Of a stretch of DNA of 64,000 nt, positions 8,907 to 19,200 are shown piece by piece; position 1 is the first letter of the stretch; each line of letters starts with the position of its first letter. A program made the position numbers and the translations under genes. Source of the stretch: Sphingobium sp. GTDB lineage: Bacteria; Pseudomonadota; Alphaproteobacteria; Sphingomonadales; Sphingomonadaceae. Below the pieces are notes generated by a model. The model had not been told where the DNA came from. It searched no databases and worked only from the letters and a program-made list of their open reading frames with translations. The stretch lies in assembly GCA_017745115.1 (NCBI GenBank), contig JAGIAA010000003.1:62001-126000 (forward strand), written 5' to 3'.

Positions 8907-9920
8907 ATGGACCGTCGCACCTTCCTGTCCTATCCCGCCGCTGCCGCCACGGCCGCCGTAATTTCGAGCACCCTGAGCGAGGTTGCGAACGCCGCCGCCG
9001 CTGGGGCGAGGCCCGCACCGGTCGATTTCAGCAGCAATCTGCCGGCACCGGGCACCTTTCCCGCCAAGTGGATCTGCGGATCGTCTTCCTGCATGGACAA
9101 TGTGGATCCGCCGGTGCACGTGCACTGGTATAATCCGCACACTGCCATCCTGCGGCAGAACAAGGCATATAGCTACGAAGCGCCTTTCGCGCCGCTCTAT
9201 TTCGGCAACGATCGCGTCCTGCTGCTCGACGAAGGCTTCGTGCAGCTGCGCAACGACTGGGACCTGCGCGCCGTCGTCGACAAGTGCATCGACGAATGGT
9301 GCGCGCGCAACGGCCGTGACCCCGCCAGTATGGAGCTGCTCGTGGCGTTCAGCCATCTGCATGCCGATCATTATGCAGCTGCCAATCAGTTCGCCGACCG
9401 GCCCAACACGCGCTACATGGGCCTGACCCATGAGGAGATGCTCGGTTTCTGGGGCATGACCAACTTTCCCGAGGAGCGGGTCAAGCTCGATCTGGGTGGG
9501 CGCGAGATCCTGATCTGGGGCTCGCCGGGTCATGTCATCTCCGAGTTCGCTTATTATGACAGCTACACGCAAATCCTGTACACCGGCGACATGTTCTACC
9601 GTGGGCGCTGCTACATCAGCTTCTGGCAGCCCTGGTTCGACAGCATGAAGCGCCTTATCGATTTCGTCGATACGCACCCGGTCACCCATGTCATGGGCTG
9701 CCATGTGGAGATGAGCAGAGACGGCGTGGATTATCCCTATGGCATTACCTACCAGCCCGACGAGGCGCCCGTGCACATGACCGTGCAGCAGTTGCGCGAC
9801 ACGTTCGAGTTCGCCAAGACGATCACAAAACCCGGCATCTATTTCACAGGCACGGTATTCCTGTGCAACCAGACGCGCAGCACAACCACGATCGACCAGA
9901 ATCCGTATCGATATGACTAG
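8907..9920 (+). CDS. MBL-fold metallo-hydrolase, exported (Tat-like signal)
   Basis: A 337-residue protein beginning MDRRTFLSYPAAAATAA, a twin-arginine-like signal peptide ending near residue 36. The MBL fold is clear: SHLHADH (HxHxDH), then GSPGH, TGDMFYRGR and MGCHVEM supply the zinc ligands of a dinuclear hydrolase. The ATG at 8907 is chosen over an in-frame TTG at 8880 because gaggaag lies directly upstream and the signal peptide starts there. It sits between the degenerate paralogue and a two-component system, all on the plus strand. The substrate is not predictable; a periplasmic location is inferred from the signal. Confidence 0.88.
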   Translation: MDRRTFLSYPAAAATAAVISSTLSEVANAAAAGARPAPVDFSSNLPAPGTFPAKWICGSSSCMDNVDPPVHVHWYNPHTAILRQNKAYSYEAPFAPLYFGNDRVLLLDEGFVQLRNDWDLRAVVDKCIDEWCARNGRDPASMELLVAFSHLHADHYAAANQFADRPNTRYMGLTHEEMLGFWGMTNFPEERVKLDLGGREILIWGSPGHVISEFAYYDSYTQILYTGDMFYRGRCYISFWQPWFDSMKRLIDFVDTHPVTHVMGCHVEMSRDGVDYPYGITYQPDEAPVHMTVQQLRDTFEFAKTITKPGIYFTGTVFLCNQTRSTTTIDQNPYRYD

Positions 9921-9973
9921 CCGAACAGCGATTTGGCTCCGCGTGGCGCGCCCCAGTGCGCCCTTGGCACATC

Positions 9974-11470
9974 ATGAAGCTCATCGATCCTGCATCGCGG
10001 TATGCCAGCGCTCTCGGACGTGAAGAGGCGGGCTTGGACAGAATAGAGGAGACGATGGAAGCGCAGGGCGAGACCGGAGCGGAATTGCGGCGAGCTCGGG
10101 ATGCGGCGGAAGCCGCCAATGCCGCCAAGACGCGCTATCTGGTCGCGGTGAGCCACGAGATCCGGTCGCCGCTCAACGCCATCTATGGCTATGCCCAGTT
10201 GCTGGAGCGGGAGGGCGCGATCTCGCCGGCCGATGCGGGGCGGGTGATCCGCAGTTCCGCCGAGCATCTCAGCAATCTCGTCGAAGGCCTGCTCGAAATC
10301 TCGCACATCGAGAGCGGCGTCCTGAAGGTTCGCTCGGATGTCGTGGCGCTGCCGCTGTTCCTCGACCATGTCGTTGACATGTTCCGGATGCAGGCGGAAG
10401 CGAAGGGCCTTGCCTTCAGCTATGTCGTCAAGGGCAGGCTGCCGCGCCTGGTGCGGACCGACGAGAAAAGACTGCGGCAGATTCTCATCAATCTCCTGTC
10501 CAATGCGATCAAATATACGCAGGCGGGGAGCGCGGTCCTGTCGGTCTCCTATCGCAATCAGGTCGCGGACTTCGAGGTGACGGACACCGGCATCGGTATC
10601 GCACCCGAGGACGTAGAGCGAATTTTCGAGCCATTCGAGCGCGGTAGTTCTGCGGAGGCGAACGCCCAGCCCGGCATCGGCCTGGGTCTGGCGATCACGC
10701 GCCTTCTGGCGCGCATTCTGGGCGGGGAGATATTCGTCCGCTCGACCCCGGGCGAGGGGAGCAACTTCCGGCTCCGTCTCTTCCTGCCGGAGCCCAATGT
10801 CGCGCCGGCGAGGGAGCCCGAGGTCAGCCAGGTGACCGGCTATGCAGGGCCGCGCAAGACGGTGTTGGTAATCGACGACGATCTCTCGCAGACGAGCGTG
10901 ATGATCGGCCTGTTGCGTCCCTTGGGTTTCGAAGTCTTCACCGCGTCGCAAGGCGCCGAGGGTCTGGCGCTGGCCGATCTCTGTGCTCCCGACATCGTGC
11001 TGCTTGACGTCCAGATGCCGGGGCTGGGCGGCTGGGAGGTCGCCGAACGGCTCCGGGCCAAGCATGGCGATGCGTTCCCCATCGTCATGGTGTCGGCCAG
11101 TGTGCAAGAATATCGCGCCGGCGGGGATGGGACGTCGAGCCACGACGCCTTCGTGACCAAGCCGGTCAATCTGGAGGCGTTGCTCGATGTCGTCGGCCGG
11201 CAACTGGGGCTCGAATGGCAGTCCGGGCGCGGGGCTTCAACTCCTGAAGAGGCTGGCGCAGCCTCGCTTCCGGACAGCGCGGGCCCTTTCTTTGACAAGC
11301 TGCACCAGCTGGCCAAAACCGGCCATGTGCGAGAGATCGAAACCACGCTGGCGAAGTTGGCGGCGGATGTGCCGGAGAGCGCAGCCGTCGTAGCGATTCT
11401 GCGCGAGCATCTCCGCAATTTCGATCTCCGGTCCCTCGTGAAGATGCTCGACCGTGTCGACCCCCGATAA
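9974..11470 (+). CDS. Hybrid sensor histidine kinase with receiver domain, no sensor domain
   Basis: About 498 residues. A short N-terminal helical segment leads straight into HisKA (VSHEIRSPLNAIYGY, phosphoacceptor His). The HATPase domain follows (N box NLLSNAIKY, G1 DTGIGI, G2 GIGLGLAI), then a receiver domain (VLVIDDD and LLDVQMPG with the phosphoacceptor Asp), and a C-terminal tail of about 100 residues that may be a phosphotransfer-like helical region. No periplasmic or membrane sensing domain precedes the kinase. A GTG start six codons earlier (9956) is equally open, and a stop codon at 9914 limits further extension. Its end overlaps the response regulator by 17 bp, so the two form one signalling unit. 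Confidence 0.9.
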   Translation: MKLIDPASRYASALGREEAGLDRIEETMEAQGETGAELRRARDAAEAANAAKTRYLVAVSHEIRSPLNAIYGYAQLLEREGAISPADAGRVIRSSAEHLSNLVEGLLEISHIESGVLKVRSDVVALPLFLDHVVDMFRMQAEAKGLAFSYVVKGRLPRLVRTDEKRLRQILINLLSNAIKYTQAGSAVLSVSYRNQVADFEVTDTGIGIAPEDVERIFEPFERGSSAEANAQPGIGLGLAITRLLARILGGEIFVRSTPGEGSNFRLRLFLPEPNVAPAREPEVSQVTGYAGPRKTVLVIDDDLSQTSVMIGLLRPLGFEVFTASQGAEGLALADLCAPDIVLLDVQMPGLGGWEVAERLRAKHGDAFPIVMVSASVQEYRAGGDGTSSHDAFVTKPVNLEALLDVVGRQLGLEWQSGRGASTPEEAGAASLPDSAGPFFDKLHQLAKTGHVREIETTLAKLAADVPESAAVVAILREHLRNFDLRSLVKMLDRVDPR

Positions 11471-12389
11471 TCCGCCCAGCCCCGGCGTGACGGCGACGAT
11501 CCTGGTGGTCGATGACACGCCGGACTCGCTCCGTTTTCTGACCAGCACGCTGGAAGCGGAGGGCATGACCGTGCTGATCGCGATCGACGGGCGAGCGGCG
11601 CTCGACCTGCTGGATCATGTGACGCCGGACCTTGTGCTGATGGATGCTGTCATGCCCGGGCTCGACGGGTTCGAGACCACCCGCTGGATCAAGGCGGATG
11701 CGCGCTTCCGGCATTTGCCCGTCATCTTCATGACCGGCCTGTCCGAGACCGAGCATGTCGTTCGCGGTTTCGAGGCGGGTGGCGTCGATTATGTGCCCAA
11801 GCCGATCGTGATCGAGGAACTGCTCGCGCGGGTGCGCGCGCATCTCGCCAACGCGCGCGTCGCCCAGACCAGCCATGTGGCATTGGATACCAGCGGTCGC
11901 CCCTCGTTCGGGGTCGACGGCAACGGTCGCGTGCTCTGGTTCACGCCCATGGCGGCCGAGATCATCGAGCGGCTGTTCCCCGACTGGAAAATCGACGAGG
12001 GGCTGCTGCCGGCGGCTCTCGCGGCGCCCGTGCGCCGGCTTCAGTCTACCAATCCCCGAGCCGGCGCGCGCATCGTCATCGATGTCGCGGACAGCAGGCT
12101 GGGATGCGCGTTCCTGGGGCGGGCGGATGCGGGCGAATGGCTGTTTCGGTTGAACGAGCAGCGCGAAGGCGATCAGGAGCGCTTGCTCGCGGATCGCCAC
12201 GGCCTGACCGTGCGGGAGGCTGAAGTGCTGCTGTGGGTCAGCCGAGGCAAGAAGAACCGGGAGGTCAGCGAGATTCTGCACATCAGCCCGCGCACGGTGA
12301 ACAAGCATCTCGAGCAGATCTTCGCGAAGCTGGGTGTCGAGAACCGCGCTTCGGCTGCGGCGATCGCCGTCGGCACGCTGACGGGGTGA
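11454..12389 (+). CDS. LuxR-family response regulator with receiver domain
   Basis: A 311-residue protein. The N-terminal receiver domain has the acidic pair VVDDTPDS, phosphoacceptor LMDAVMPG and a conserved Lys in YVPKP. A linker of roughly 100 residues has PAS-like composition (VDGNGRVLWFTPMAAEII). The C-terminal LuxR-type helix-turn-helix is seen in LTVREAEVLLWVSRGKKNREVSEILHISPRTVNKHLEQIF. Translation starts at a GTG inside the kinase gene, indicating coupling. Targets are not known; the ATACGTC-type sites nearby are one speculative candidate. Confidence 0.92.
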   Translation: MSTPDNPPSPGVTATILVVDDTPDSLRFLTSTLEAEGMTVLIAIDGRAALDLLDHVTPDLVLMDAVMPGLDGFETTRWIKADARFRHLPVIFMTGLSETEHVVRGFEAGGVDYVPKPIVIEELLARVRAHLANARVAQTSHVALDTSGRPSFGVDGNGRVLWFTPMAAEIIERLFPDWKIDEGLLPAALAAPVRRLQSTNPRAGARIVIDVADSRLGCAFLGRADAGEWLFRLNEQREGDQERLLADRHGLTVREAEVLLWVSRGKKNREVSEILHISPRTVNKHLEQIFAKLGVENRASAAAIAVGTLTG

Positions 12390-12603
12390 TTCGCGCGACT
12401 CGGAGGCGATTCCGGGTCTTGCTGATCCAAATGCGAGCAAAGACTGTCCGTCATTTCATAAAAATCGCGCGCCAGCTCGATACCGAGCGCAGCGATCTAC
12501 CGGCCAGCCTTCAGCGTGTTCCCATGCGCCTTTGGGAGCGGCCGCCCGGCTCTGGAGGCGGTCGGGCAGTTGCTCTAAGCGGCCGGACTGCGGTGGTTTA
12601 GTA

Positions 12604-12621
12604 ATACGTCAAACGCCCCAT
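12604..12621 (+). promoter_or_regulatory. Candidate operator, ATACGTCAAAC-type site 2
   Basis: ATACGTCAAACGCCCCAT lies 35 bp upstream of the small exported protein at 12656. It is identical at 17 of 18 positions to the minus-strand site at 24697-24714. Its position suggests overlap with the promoter. Confidence 0.5.
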
Positions 12622-12655
12622 ACCGCAGCCGCAGCAAGGGCGGCACAAGTGCCTC

Positions 12656-13045
12656 ATGGGCCAACCGCTTCACCATCGTCTCCTTGGAATTGCCATCGCC
12701 GCTTTCGTTGTCGTCTGCGCCGGCACGGCTAATGCGGCACCCGCGCCCAAGACGCGTCTTGTTTCCTGCGGCAGTGAGAGCTGCCTGTTGGTGACCGGCC
12801 GTCGCAAGGGCGCGGATTCGCTCGTCTCGATCAACAATCGCCTGGTCGCGGTTGAGGGTCGTCGGGCATGGCATGTTCGGGTGCCGCTCGCTGCAGTGCG
12901 GGAATTGACTTCCCCCTACGCGCGTAGCATTGAAGTGACAGTGGCTCAGGCTAACGGCCATGAGGAATGGTCGGAGGACGCAAGCCTTCCGATCGGGCTT
13001 CTCGGTCACAAGAATCTCGCGACGCTGGTCGTCAGCGCGCGCTGA
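12656..13045 (+). CDS. Small exported protein of unknown function
   Basis: A 129-residue protein with a Sec signal peptide (LLGIAIAAFVVVCAGTANAA, cleavage after ANA). The mature part of about 100 residues has a CGSESC pair that could form a disulfide. I recognise no family. It lies 105 bp before the UrcA-family gene on the same strand, and a regulatory-looking site sits 35 bp upstream. Confidence 0.65.
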   Translation: MGQPLHHRLLGIAIAAFVVVCAGTANAAPAPKTRLVSCGSESCLLVTGRRKGADSLVSINNRLVAVEGRRAWHVRVPLAAVRELTSPYARSIEVTVAQANGHEEWSEDASLPIGLLGHKNLATLVVSAR

Positions 13046-13150
13046 AAACTCATCTCCCACCCGGGGCTCTTGTCAGGAGTCCTGGGCAGCGCTATGGGCC
13101 GCTCAAACTGCCATGAGAGCGGTATGCCCTTTGTTGCGCAGGAGATGATT

Positions 13151-13483
13151 ATGATCAAAACAGCAATCGCGGCACTGGCCGCGCTTTCGTTCGCTGCTTC
13201 GGCTTCGGCCGGCTCGAACGCCAATCCTTTCGCCAAGGACGCGACCGTCCTGAGCCTCAAGGGTCTCGACCTGTCGAGCGCCGAGGGCCAGGAGCGCCTC
13301 GCGATGCGCATGGACGCGGCCGCGCGCACGGTCTGCGGCGATCGGGTTGCGACCATCCACCTCGAGCTCGACGCTCAGGCTCGCGAATGCCGCGCCGGCG
13401 TGGTTGCGGATATCCGCAGCCAGATCGAGTCGCGTCAGGCTGCCGCTACCTCCGCGTCGCGCATCCAGCTCGCGAGCCGTTAA
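13151..13483 (+). CDS. UrcA family protein
   Basis: A 110-residue exported protein. The signal peptide is KTAIAALAALSFAASASAG. The mature region matches the UrcA pattern: a short segment around VLSLKGLDLSSAEGQERLAMRMDAAARTVCG followed by a second Cys in AQARECRAGV, giving a likely disulfide pair. The start at 13151 is set by the ggagatgatt element just upstream. UrcA proteins are common in sphingomonads and relatives and have no established function. Cysteine spacing and length fit the family. Confidence 0.85.
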   Translation: MIKTAIAALAALSFAASASAGSNANPFAKDATVLSLKGLDLSSAEGQERLAMRMDAAARTVCGDRVATIHLELDAQARECRAGVVADIRSQIESRQAAATSASRIQLASR

Positions 13484-13488
13484 GGTTC

Positions 13489-13530
13489 AAAAAACCCGGG
13501 GTACGACCGCGCTACATGCAGTCGTACCCC
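13489..13530 (-). terminator. Rho-independent terminator closing the carboxylase operon
   Basis: A perfect 10-bp stem (GGGGTACGAC, 13498-13507; GTCGTACCCC, 13521-13530) with a 13-base loop. Read on the minus strand, the hairpin is followed by GGG and six T residues. It lies just past the beta-propeller stop at 13541 and can also stop plus-strand transcription from the UrcA gene. Confidence 0.85.
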
Positions 13531-13540
13531 GTTCCAGTTC

Positions 13541-14467
13541 TTACTTTCCGATCTTGCCCGGAGCGGGCCACCAGGTGAGCGTGTGCTCATCATGTGCCGT
13601 CGTCCATACGCCCTTTGACGAATAGCGCAGCGCCCCGCTGCCTGCCGCCTTGCCCACGCGGGCGGTGACCGTGTTGGTCTTGGGATCGACGACGGCGAAC
13701 AGCTGATCGTCCGTGGTGCGAAGCCAGACCTTGCCGCCCCCTACATCGATGTCGCCATATTTGAGATTGTCCCCAACCTTCACGCGGGCGACGACCTCCC
13801 CGCTCTGCGGATCCAGGCGGGCGAGCGTGCCGTCCAGCTGCTCCTGCACCCAGACGCCGTCCGCGCCAGCCGCCAGGAAGCCGGGCTGCTTGCCGAGCAT
13901 CGTCTTCTTGACCACGACGTTGGTGGCGGGATCGATCTTCTCAATGGTCTCGCCCTTGCCGCTGACCGCCCAAAGCGCGCCGAAGCCGAACGCCATATAG
14001 GACACCCCCGGCGATGTCGGGACAGTGGCGATCACCGTGTTGGTGGCGGGATCGATGCGCGAGACCGTGCTCTCGGCATCGCTCGCTACCCAGATCGAGC
14101 CCGCGCCCGCGACGACGTTACGCTCGCCGTTCCGGCTGATCTTCACGGGAATAGTGGCGATCAGTTTGGCCGTCTTGAGATCGATGCGGTTGATGACATG
14201 CGCCTCGCAGTCGGCGACCCAGAGCGATCCCTGATCGACCGCCATGGCGCCGCAAGGCCGCGTCATCGGTACTTCGGCGAGCTTGCCCTTGCGCGACCAG
14301 CGCTCCACGCGCCCCTTGTTGGTGGCCCAGACGCTGTCACCGTCAACCGCCAGGAAATCGGCGAAGTCGGGCACGGTGATGACTTGCTCCTTCTGCGCTA
14401 TCGCTGCCGCGGGGAGCGAGGCCGAGCCCGCCGCCAACGCCACGATCAATGCCTGCAATCTCCGCAT
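13541..14467 (-). CDS. Exported beta-propeller (YncE/Vgb-like) protein
   Basis: A 308-residue protein with a Sec signal peptide (LQALIVALAAGSASLPAAAIAQ). The mature part contains repeated blades of the form (A)DGSLWVxD…VxRIDPxTxxVxAxIPV, with several copies of RIDPATNTVIATV-like sequence, the hallmark of YncE/virginiamycin-B-lyase-like propellers. Its role is unknown; such proteins bind ligands or act as accessory factors in the periplasm. It starts 16 bp after the allophanate hydrolase stop and precedes the operon's terminator, so it is the last gene of the carboxylase operon. That linkage is its most informative property. Confidence 0.85.
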   Translation of the reverse strand: MRRLQALIVALAAGSASLPAAAIAQKEQVITVPDFADFLAVDGDSVWATNKGRVERWSRKGKLAEVPMTRPCGAMAVDQGSLWVADCEAHVINRIDLKTAKLIATIPVKISRNGERNVVAGAGSIWVASDAESTVSRIDPATNTVIATVPTSPGVSYMAFGFGALWAVSGKGETIEKIDPATNVVVKKTMLGKQPGFLAAGADGVWVQEQLDGTLARLDPQSGEVVARVKVGDNLKYGDIDVGGGKVWLRTTDDQLFAVVDPKTNTVTARVGKAAGSGALRYSSKGVWTTAHDEHTLTWWPAPGKIGK

Positions 14468-14483
14468 GTCTGTTTCCTTTCAG

Positions 14484-16256
14484 CTAGCTGCTGCGTTGCG
14501 CGATATAGGCGCGCCAACCCCCTAGGCTGGTGATGTCTTCGGCGCCGGTCAGGGCGCGCGGTTCGGCCACGAAGCCCTTCACGCTGCTGCCGTCGGCCAG
14601 CGTCACCGTGCCGATCGCGAGCGGCGGCGGCACGTCCACGACGAAGCTGCCGAATGCGGCGACGTCGAGTTCATAGACCTCGAGCGCGATCGGCCCGCCA
14701 TCCTCGCTGAAGACGAGCGCGGGCTTGGGCGGGACGCTGTCCGCCATGGCATAGAGCCGGTAAGTGGGCGCGGTCTCGAAGGCGCCCACGAAGCTGGCGT
14801 CGCGCGAGGTGAGCTGCCAGTGGAGCGGCATGTCCTTCAGATGTGCGCCGACGACGGCGAGTTTCACGGTCTGCATTTTACCCTCCAGGTCGAGCGGTGG
14901 CGGTGAAGAAAGGTCCGCGGCGGCGAGATAGGCATCCGCCACGTCCAGCAGCGCGCGGTCGCTGTCGGCCGGACCGATCAGGGTGATGCCGAAGCCGGTC
15001 GCATTGGCGCGAGCCCCGGCGGGCACGGCGACGGCGGCCATGTCCAGCAGGTTCACGAAATTGGTGTAGAAGCCGAGGTTGCTGTTGAGCGCGATCGGCG
15101 CTGCCAGCATCTCCGCGACGCGATAGGTCGTGCCGGCGGTCGGAAAGGCGAGCAGATCGATGCCGTCCCAGAGCATGTCGGCACGGCGCTTCAGCGCCGC
15201 GAGGCGGTAGATGCCGTTGAACAGGTCGACCGCGCTGATGCCGAAGCCCGGCTCGACCACGGCGCGCACGGTTGGATCGATGGCGGCCGGATTATCGGCG
15301 AGGATGGCGGCCATGGCAGCGCTGCGCTCGGCGACCCAGGGACCGCCGTAGAGCAGCTGCGCCGCTTCCTGCAGCGGAGCAAGGTCGATCTCGACGATGT
15401 CGGCCAGTCCGGCCAGCTTTTCCAGCGCGCGATCGTAGAGATATTCGGACTCACCGTCGCCGAAGAAGACGCGCTGGTCGCGGCGCGGCACGCCGATGGT
15501 CCTGCGCCCGAGCGGCCGATCGGCGAGCGCCTTGGAATAGGGATCGCTTGGATCGAAGCCCGCTACCACATCATCGATGAGACGGGCATCGGCCGTGTCG
15601 TCAGTGAAGACCGTGATGCAGTCGAGCGTGCGGCAGGCCGGCACGAGACCGCTGGTGCTCCACCGGCCCTTGCTGGGCTTGAAGCCGATGAGATGATTGA
15701 AGGCGGCCGGCACGCGCCCGGAGCCGGCCGTGTCGGTACCGAGCGCGAAGGGGACGAGTCCCGCCGCCACCGCGACCGACGAGCCGGAACTCGATCCGCC
15801 GCTGACATAAGCGAGATTATAGGCGTTGCGCGGCGCGCCATAGGGACTGCGCGTGCCGTTGAGGCCCGTCGCGAACTGGTCGAGATTGGTCTTGCCGACG
15901 CAGAGCGCGCCTGCGGCGAGCAGCCGTTCGACCACCGTCGCCGAGCCCAGCGGCCAACAAGCGAAGGCAGGGCAAGCGGCTGTCGTCTCGAAGCCTGCAA
16001 CGTCGATATTGTCCTTCACCGCGAATGGCACGCCGGCGAGCGGCAGCGTTTCTCCCGCCGCCACGCGTGCATCGACGGCGCGCGCGGCGGCGAGCAGAGT
16101 GTCGCGCGAGGCCTTGCTGATCCAGATCTGGGGCTGGATGGCGTCATAGGCGGCGATGCGGTCGAGCGTATCTTCCGCCATGGCCACGGCGCTGGTCTGC
16201 TTTGTGTTGACCGCCGCCGCGATGGCGGATGCGCTCCGGCGGTCCAGCGCTCTCAT
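14484..16256 (-). CDS. Allophanate hydrolase
   Basis: A 590-residue amidase-signature enzyme that converts allophanate to ammonia and CO2. The Ser-cisSer-Lys triad is visible: Lys in FAVKDNIDVAGF, the cis-Ser region in SGGSSSGSSVAVA, and the nucleophile region TDTAGSGRVPA. The C-terminal domain (about 440-590, ending SLGGWRAYIAQ) is the separate domain typical of AtzF/TrzF-type enzymes. The start at 16256 makes an ATGA overlap with the carboxylase stop. It completes the pathway guanidine/urea, carboxylation, (deimination), allophanate, 2 NH3 + 2 CO2. Confidence 0.93.
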   Translation of the reverse strand: MRALDRRSASAIAAAVNTKQTSAVAMAEDTLDRIAAYDAIQPQIWISKASRDTLLAAARAVDARVAAGETLPLAGVPFAVKDNIDVAGFETTAACPAFACWPLGSATVVERLLAAGALCVGKTNLDQFATGLNGTRSPYGAPRNAYNLAYVSGGSSSGSSVAVAAGLVPFALGTDTAGSGRVPAAFNHLIGFKPSKGRWSTSGLVPACRTLDCITVFTDDTADARLIDDVVAGFDPSDPYSKALADRPLGRRTIGVPRRDQRVFFGDGESEYLYDRALEKLAGLADIVEIDLAPLQEAAQLLYGGPWVAERSAAMAAILADNPAAIDPTVRAVVEPGFGISAVDLFNGIYRLAALKRRADMLWDGIDLLAFPTAGTTYRVAEMLAAPIALNSNLGFYTNFVNLLDMAAVAVPAGARANATGFGITLIGPADSDRALLDVADAYLAAADLSSPPPLDLEGKMQTVKLAVVGAHLKDMPLHWQLTSRDASFVGAFETAPTYRLYAMADSVPPKPALVFSEDGGPIALEVYELDVAAFGSFVVDVPPPLAIGTVTLADGSSVKGFVAEPRALTGAEDITSLGGWRAYIAQRSS

Positions 16257-19200
16257 GCCCGCCGCCTCAAGGCCAGCATCGGCGAACCGGGCTGGAGGGA
16301 CTGGCGCTCCTGGATATAGAGCGCTTCCACTGTCCCCGCGCCGGGGCTTTCGACCGGGCATTCCATCTTCATGGCCTCGATGACCGCGATCGTGTCGCCG
16401 GCCTTCACTTCGTCACCCGTCGAAACTAGCAGCTTCCAGACGCTGCCGCCGAAGGGCGCCTCGATGAGATCGGCGCCATTGGGCACCTCGACGGTCGTCG
16501 TCTCGGGCGCGGCTCCCTCTGCCAGGTCGGTAACGCGGTCGAACTCGCCGCGTCGTTGCCATTCGGCCCGTTCCTCATCGAACGCCGCCTGACGCTGTGC
16601 CTCGAAGCTGGCAATCGCCCCGGCATTGTCCGCCAGGAAGGCGCGATAATCGGCGAGGCGGAATTCCGATTCCTCGACGCGGATCGAGCGCCGGCCGCTC
16701 GGGAAGTCCCGGCGCCATTCGACCAGCTCGTCCGCGCTGACCGGATAGAAGCGGATCTGGTCGAAAAAGCGCAGCAGCCAGGGCTTGCCATCGACAAAGG
16801 CGTCGGTCTGACGGTGCGTGTTCCACACCTGGATGGTCCGGCCGAAGAGCTGGTAGCCGCCCGGTCCCTCCATCCCGTAGATGCACATATATGCGCCGCC
16901 GATGCCCACGACGTTGGGCGGGGTCCAGGTGCGGGCCGGATTATATTTGGTCGTGACCAGCCGGTGCCGGGGATCGACCGGCGTCGCCACCGGCGCGCCC
17001 AGATAGACATCGCCCAGACCCAGCACGAGATAATTGGCGTCGAAGATGAGATTCTCGACTGCCGCCACATCGGGCAGTCCGTTGATGCGGCGGATGAACT
17101 CGATATTGTCCGGGCACCAGGGCGCGTCGTCGCGCACCGCACCCATATATTTCTCGATCGTCTCGATCGTCGCCGGGTCCCGCCAACTGAGCGGCAGGTG
17201 GACGATGCGCGAGGGGATGGTGAAATCGGCCAGGTCGCCCAGCCGCTCCTCGGCAGCGATCAGCATGGTCAGCGCGGCGCGCTGGTCCATCTTTTCCCCG
17301 TCAAAATGCAGCTGCAGCGAGCGGATGCCGGGCACGATGTCGATGATGCCGGGGAGCGTAAGCCGCTCCAGCTCCGTCATTAATGCATGCACGCGGATGC
17401 GCAGCTCGACGTCGAGCACGATCGGCCCATATTCGATAAGAATGTTCCGGTCGCCCTGCTGGCGATAGACGACGCGCGGGCGGCCGGGCGCGGCCGGAAT
17501 GTCGGCGAGAATAGGGGAGAGCGTCGCGATGGCTCGAGCGGGGCCCGACCGCGAGATCGCCCCAGTTGCGACCAGGCGGCGCTGTACCGCGTCGGCCACC
17601 ATCGCGTCCTCAACATTGACCGGCGCGAAGCGGAGCTTGTCGCCGGGCACCAGCTGCCCGATCTTCCAGCGGTCGGCGGCGATCACCACGAACGGGCAAA
17701 CGAAACCGCCGAGCGAGGGGCCGTCGGGCCCGAGGATGATCGGCATGTCGCCGGTAAAGTCGACGGCTCCGATGGCATAGGGATTGTCGTGAATGTTTGA
17801 CGGATGCAGGCCCGCCTCACCGCCGTCCGCCCGCGCCCAGCGGGGCTTTGGTCCGATCAGGCGAACGCCGGTGCGATTGCTGTTGTAATGGACCTGCCAT
17901 TCGGCGGCGACGATGGCATCGATGTCCTCGTCCGTGAAGAAATCCGGTGCGCCATGGGGGCCATAGAGAACCCGCAGCGTCCATTCGGCCGATAGGTCGG
18001 GCAAAAGAACAGCGGGCAGTGCCTCGCTCGTTTTCTCGCCGGCGAGGTGCAGCGTGTCGCCCGCCAGAAGGCGGCGCGCGGCATGGCCGCCGAACTGGCC
18101 GAGTTCGAAGGTGCTGCGACTGCCCAGATAAGGCGCAATGTCGAGTCCGCCCGCGAACAGCACATAGCCGCGTATGCCGCCGCCCGTAGCGCGGCCGAGC
18201 GCCAGCGTCTGACCGGCCGCCACGTCGATCGCCGTGCCGCGCTCGACCGGGGTTCCATCAAGGGTGGCGCCGAAATCGGCGCCTGTCAGGCAGATCCGTG
18301 CAGGCGCGGTGAAAGAGAGCGTCGGCCCGGTGACGGTAACTTCCAGGCCCGCCATTCCCTCGGGGTTGCCGAGCAGCCGATTGCCGAGGCGAAAGGACTG
18401 GTCGTCCATTGGGCCAGAAGGCGGAACGCCCACGGCCCAGAGCTGCTGCCGGCCCGGCCAATCCTGCACGGTGGTCGCGGTGCCGCCGCTGATCACGCGG
18501 ATGCTGCGAGGATGAAAGGCAATGCCGTCGAGCACGCGGGTCGAAACCTCGCCGGTGACGAAAGCGGGCGAACGCACCACCTCGCGCAGCCAGCGCAGGT
18601 TCGTTTCGATGCCGTCCACGCGGCTGTGATCGACAGCGGACTGCATGGCCTCGACCGCTTCGGCCCGGGTCGGCGCGTGAACGATCAGTTTGGCCAGCAT
18701 GGGATCGTACCAGGCGCTGACCGTGCTACCCGCCAGGCACCATGTCTCGACGCGCACTTTCTCGGGAAAGCTGACGGCCGTCAGCGTGCCGGTCGTGGGG
18801 CGATAATCGAGCGTCGGGTCTTCCGCGTAGAGACGCACCTGCACCGCATGGCCCTTAGGCATGGGCGGTGCCGCATTCAGGAAACTGAAGTCGCCCGCGC
18901 CGCCGCGGATCATCCATTCGACCAAGTCGATGCCCATGATCTCTTCGGTCACGCCGTGCTCGACCTGAAGGCGCGTGTTCATCTCCAGGAAGAAGAAGTC
19001 CTCGCCCTCGGCATCGTAGAGAAACTCGACCGTTCCTGCCGAGCGATAGCCGGCCGCCTCGCCGAGCCGGATAGCGGCCGCATAAAGTTCGCTGCGTACG
19101 GCTTCGGGCAGGAGCGGTGCGGGAGCCTCTTCGACGACCTTCTGGTTGCGCCGCTGGAGCGAGCAGTCGCGCTCGCCAAGCGCCACCACCCGGCCCTGGC

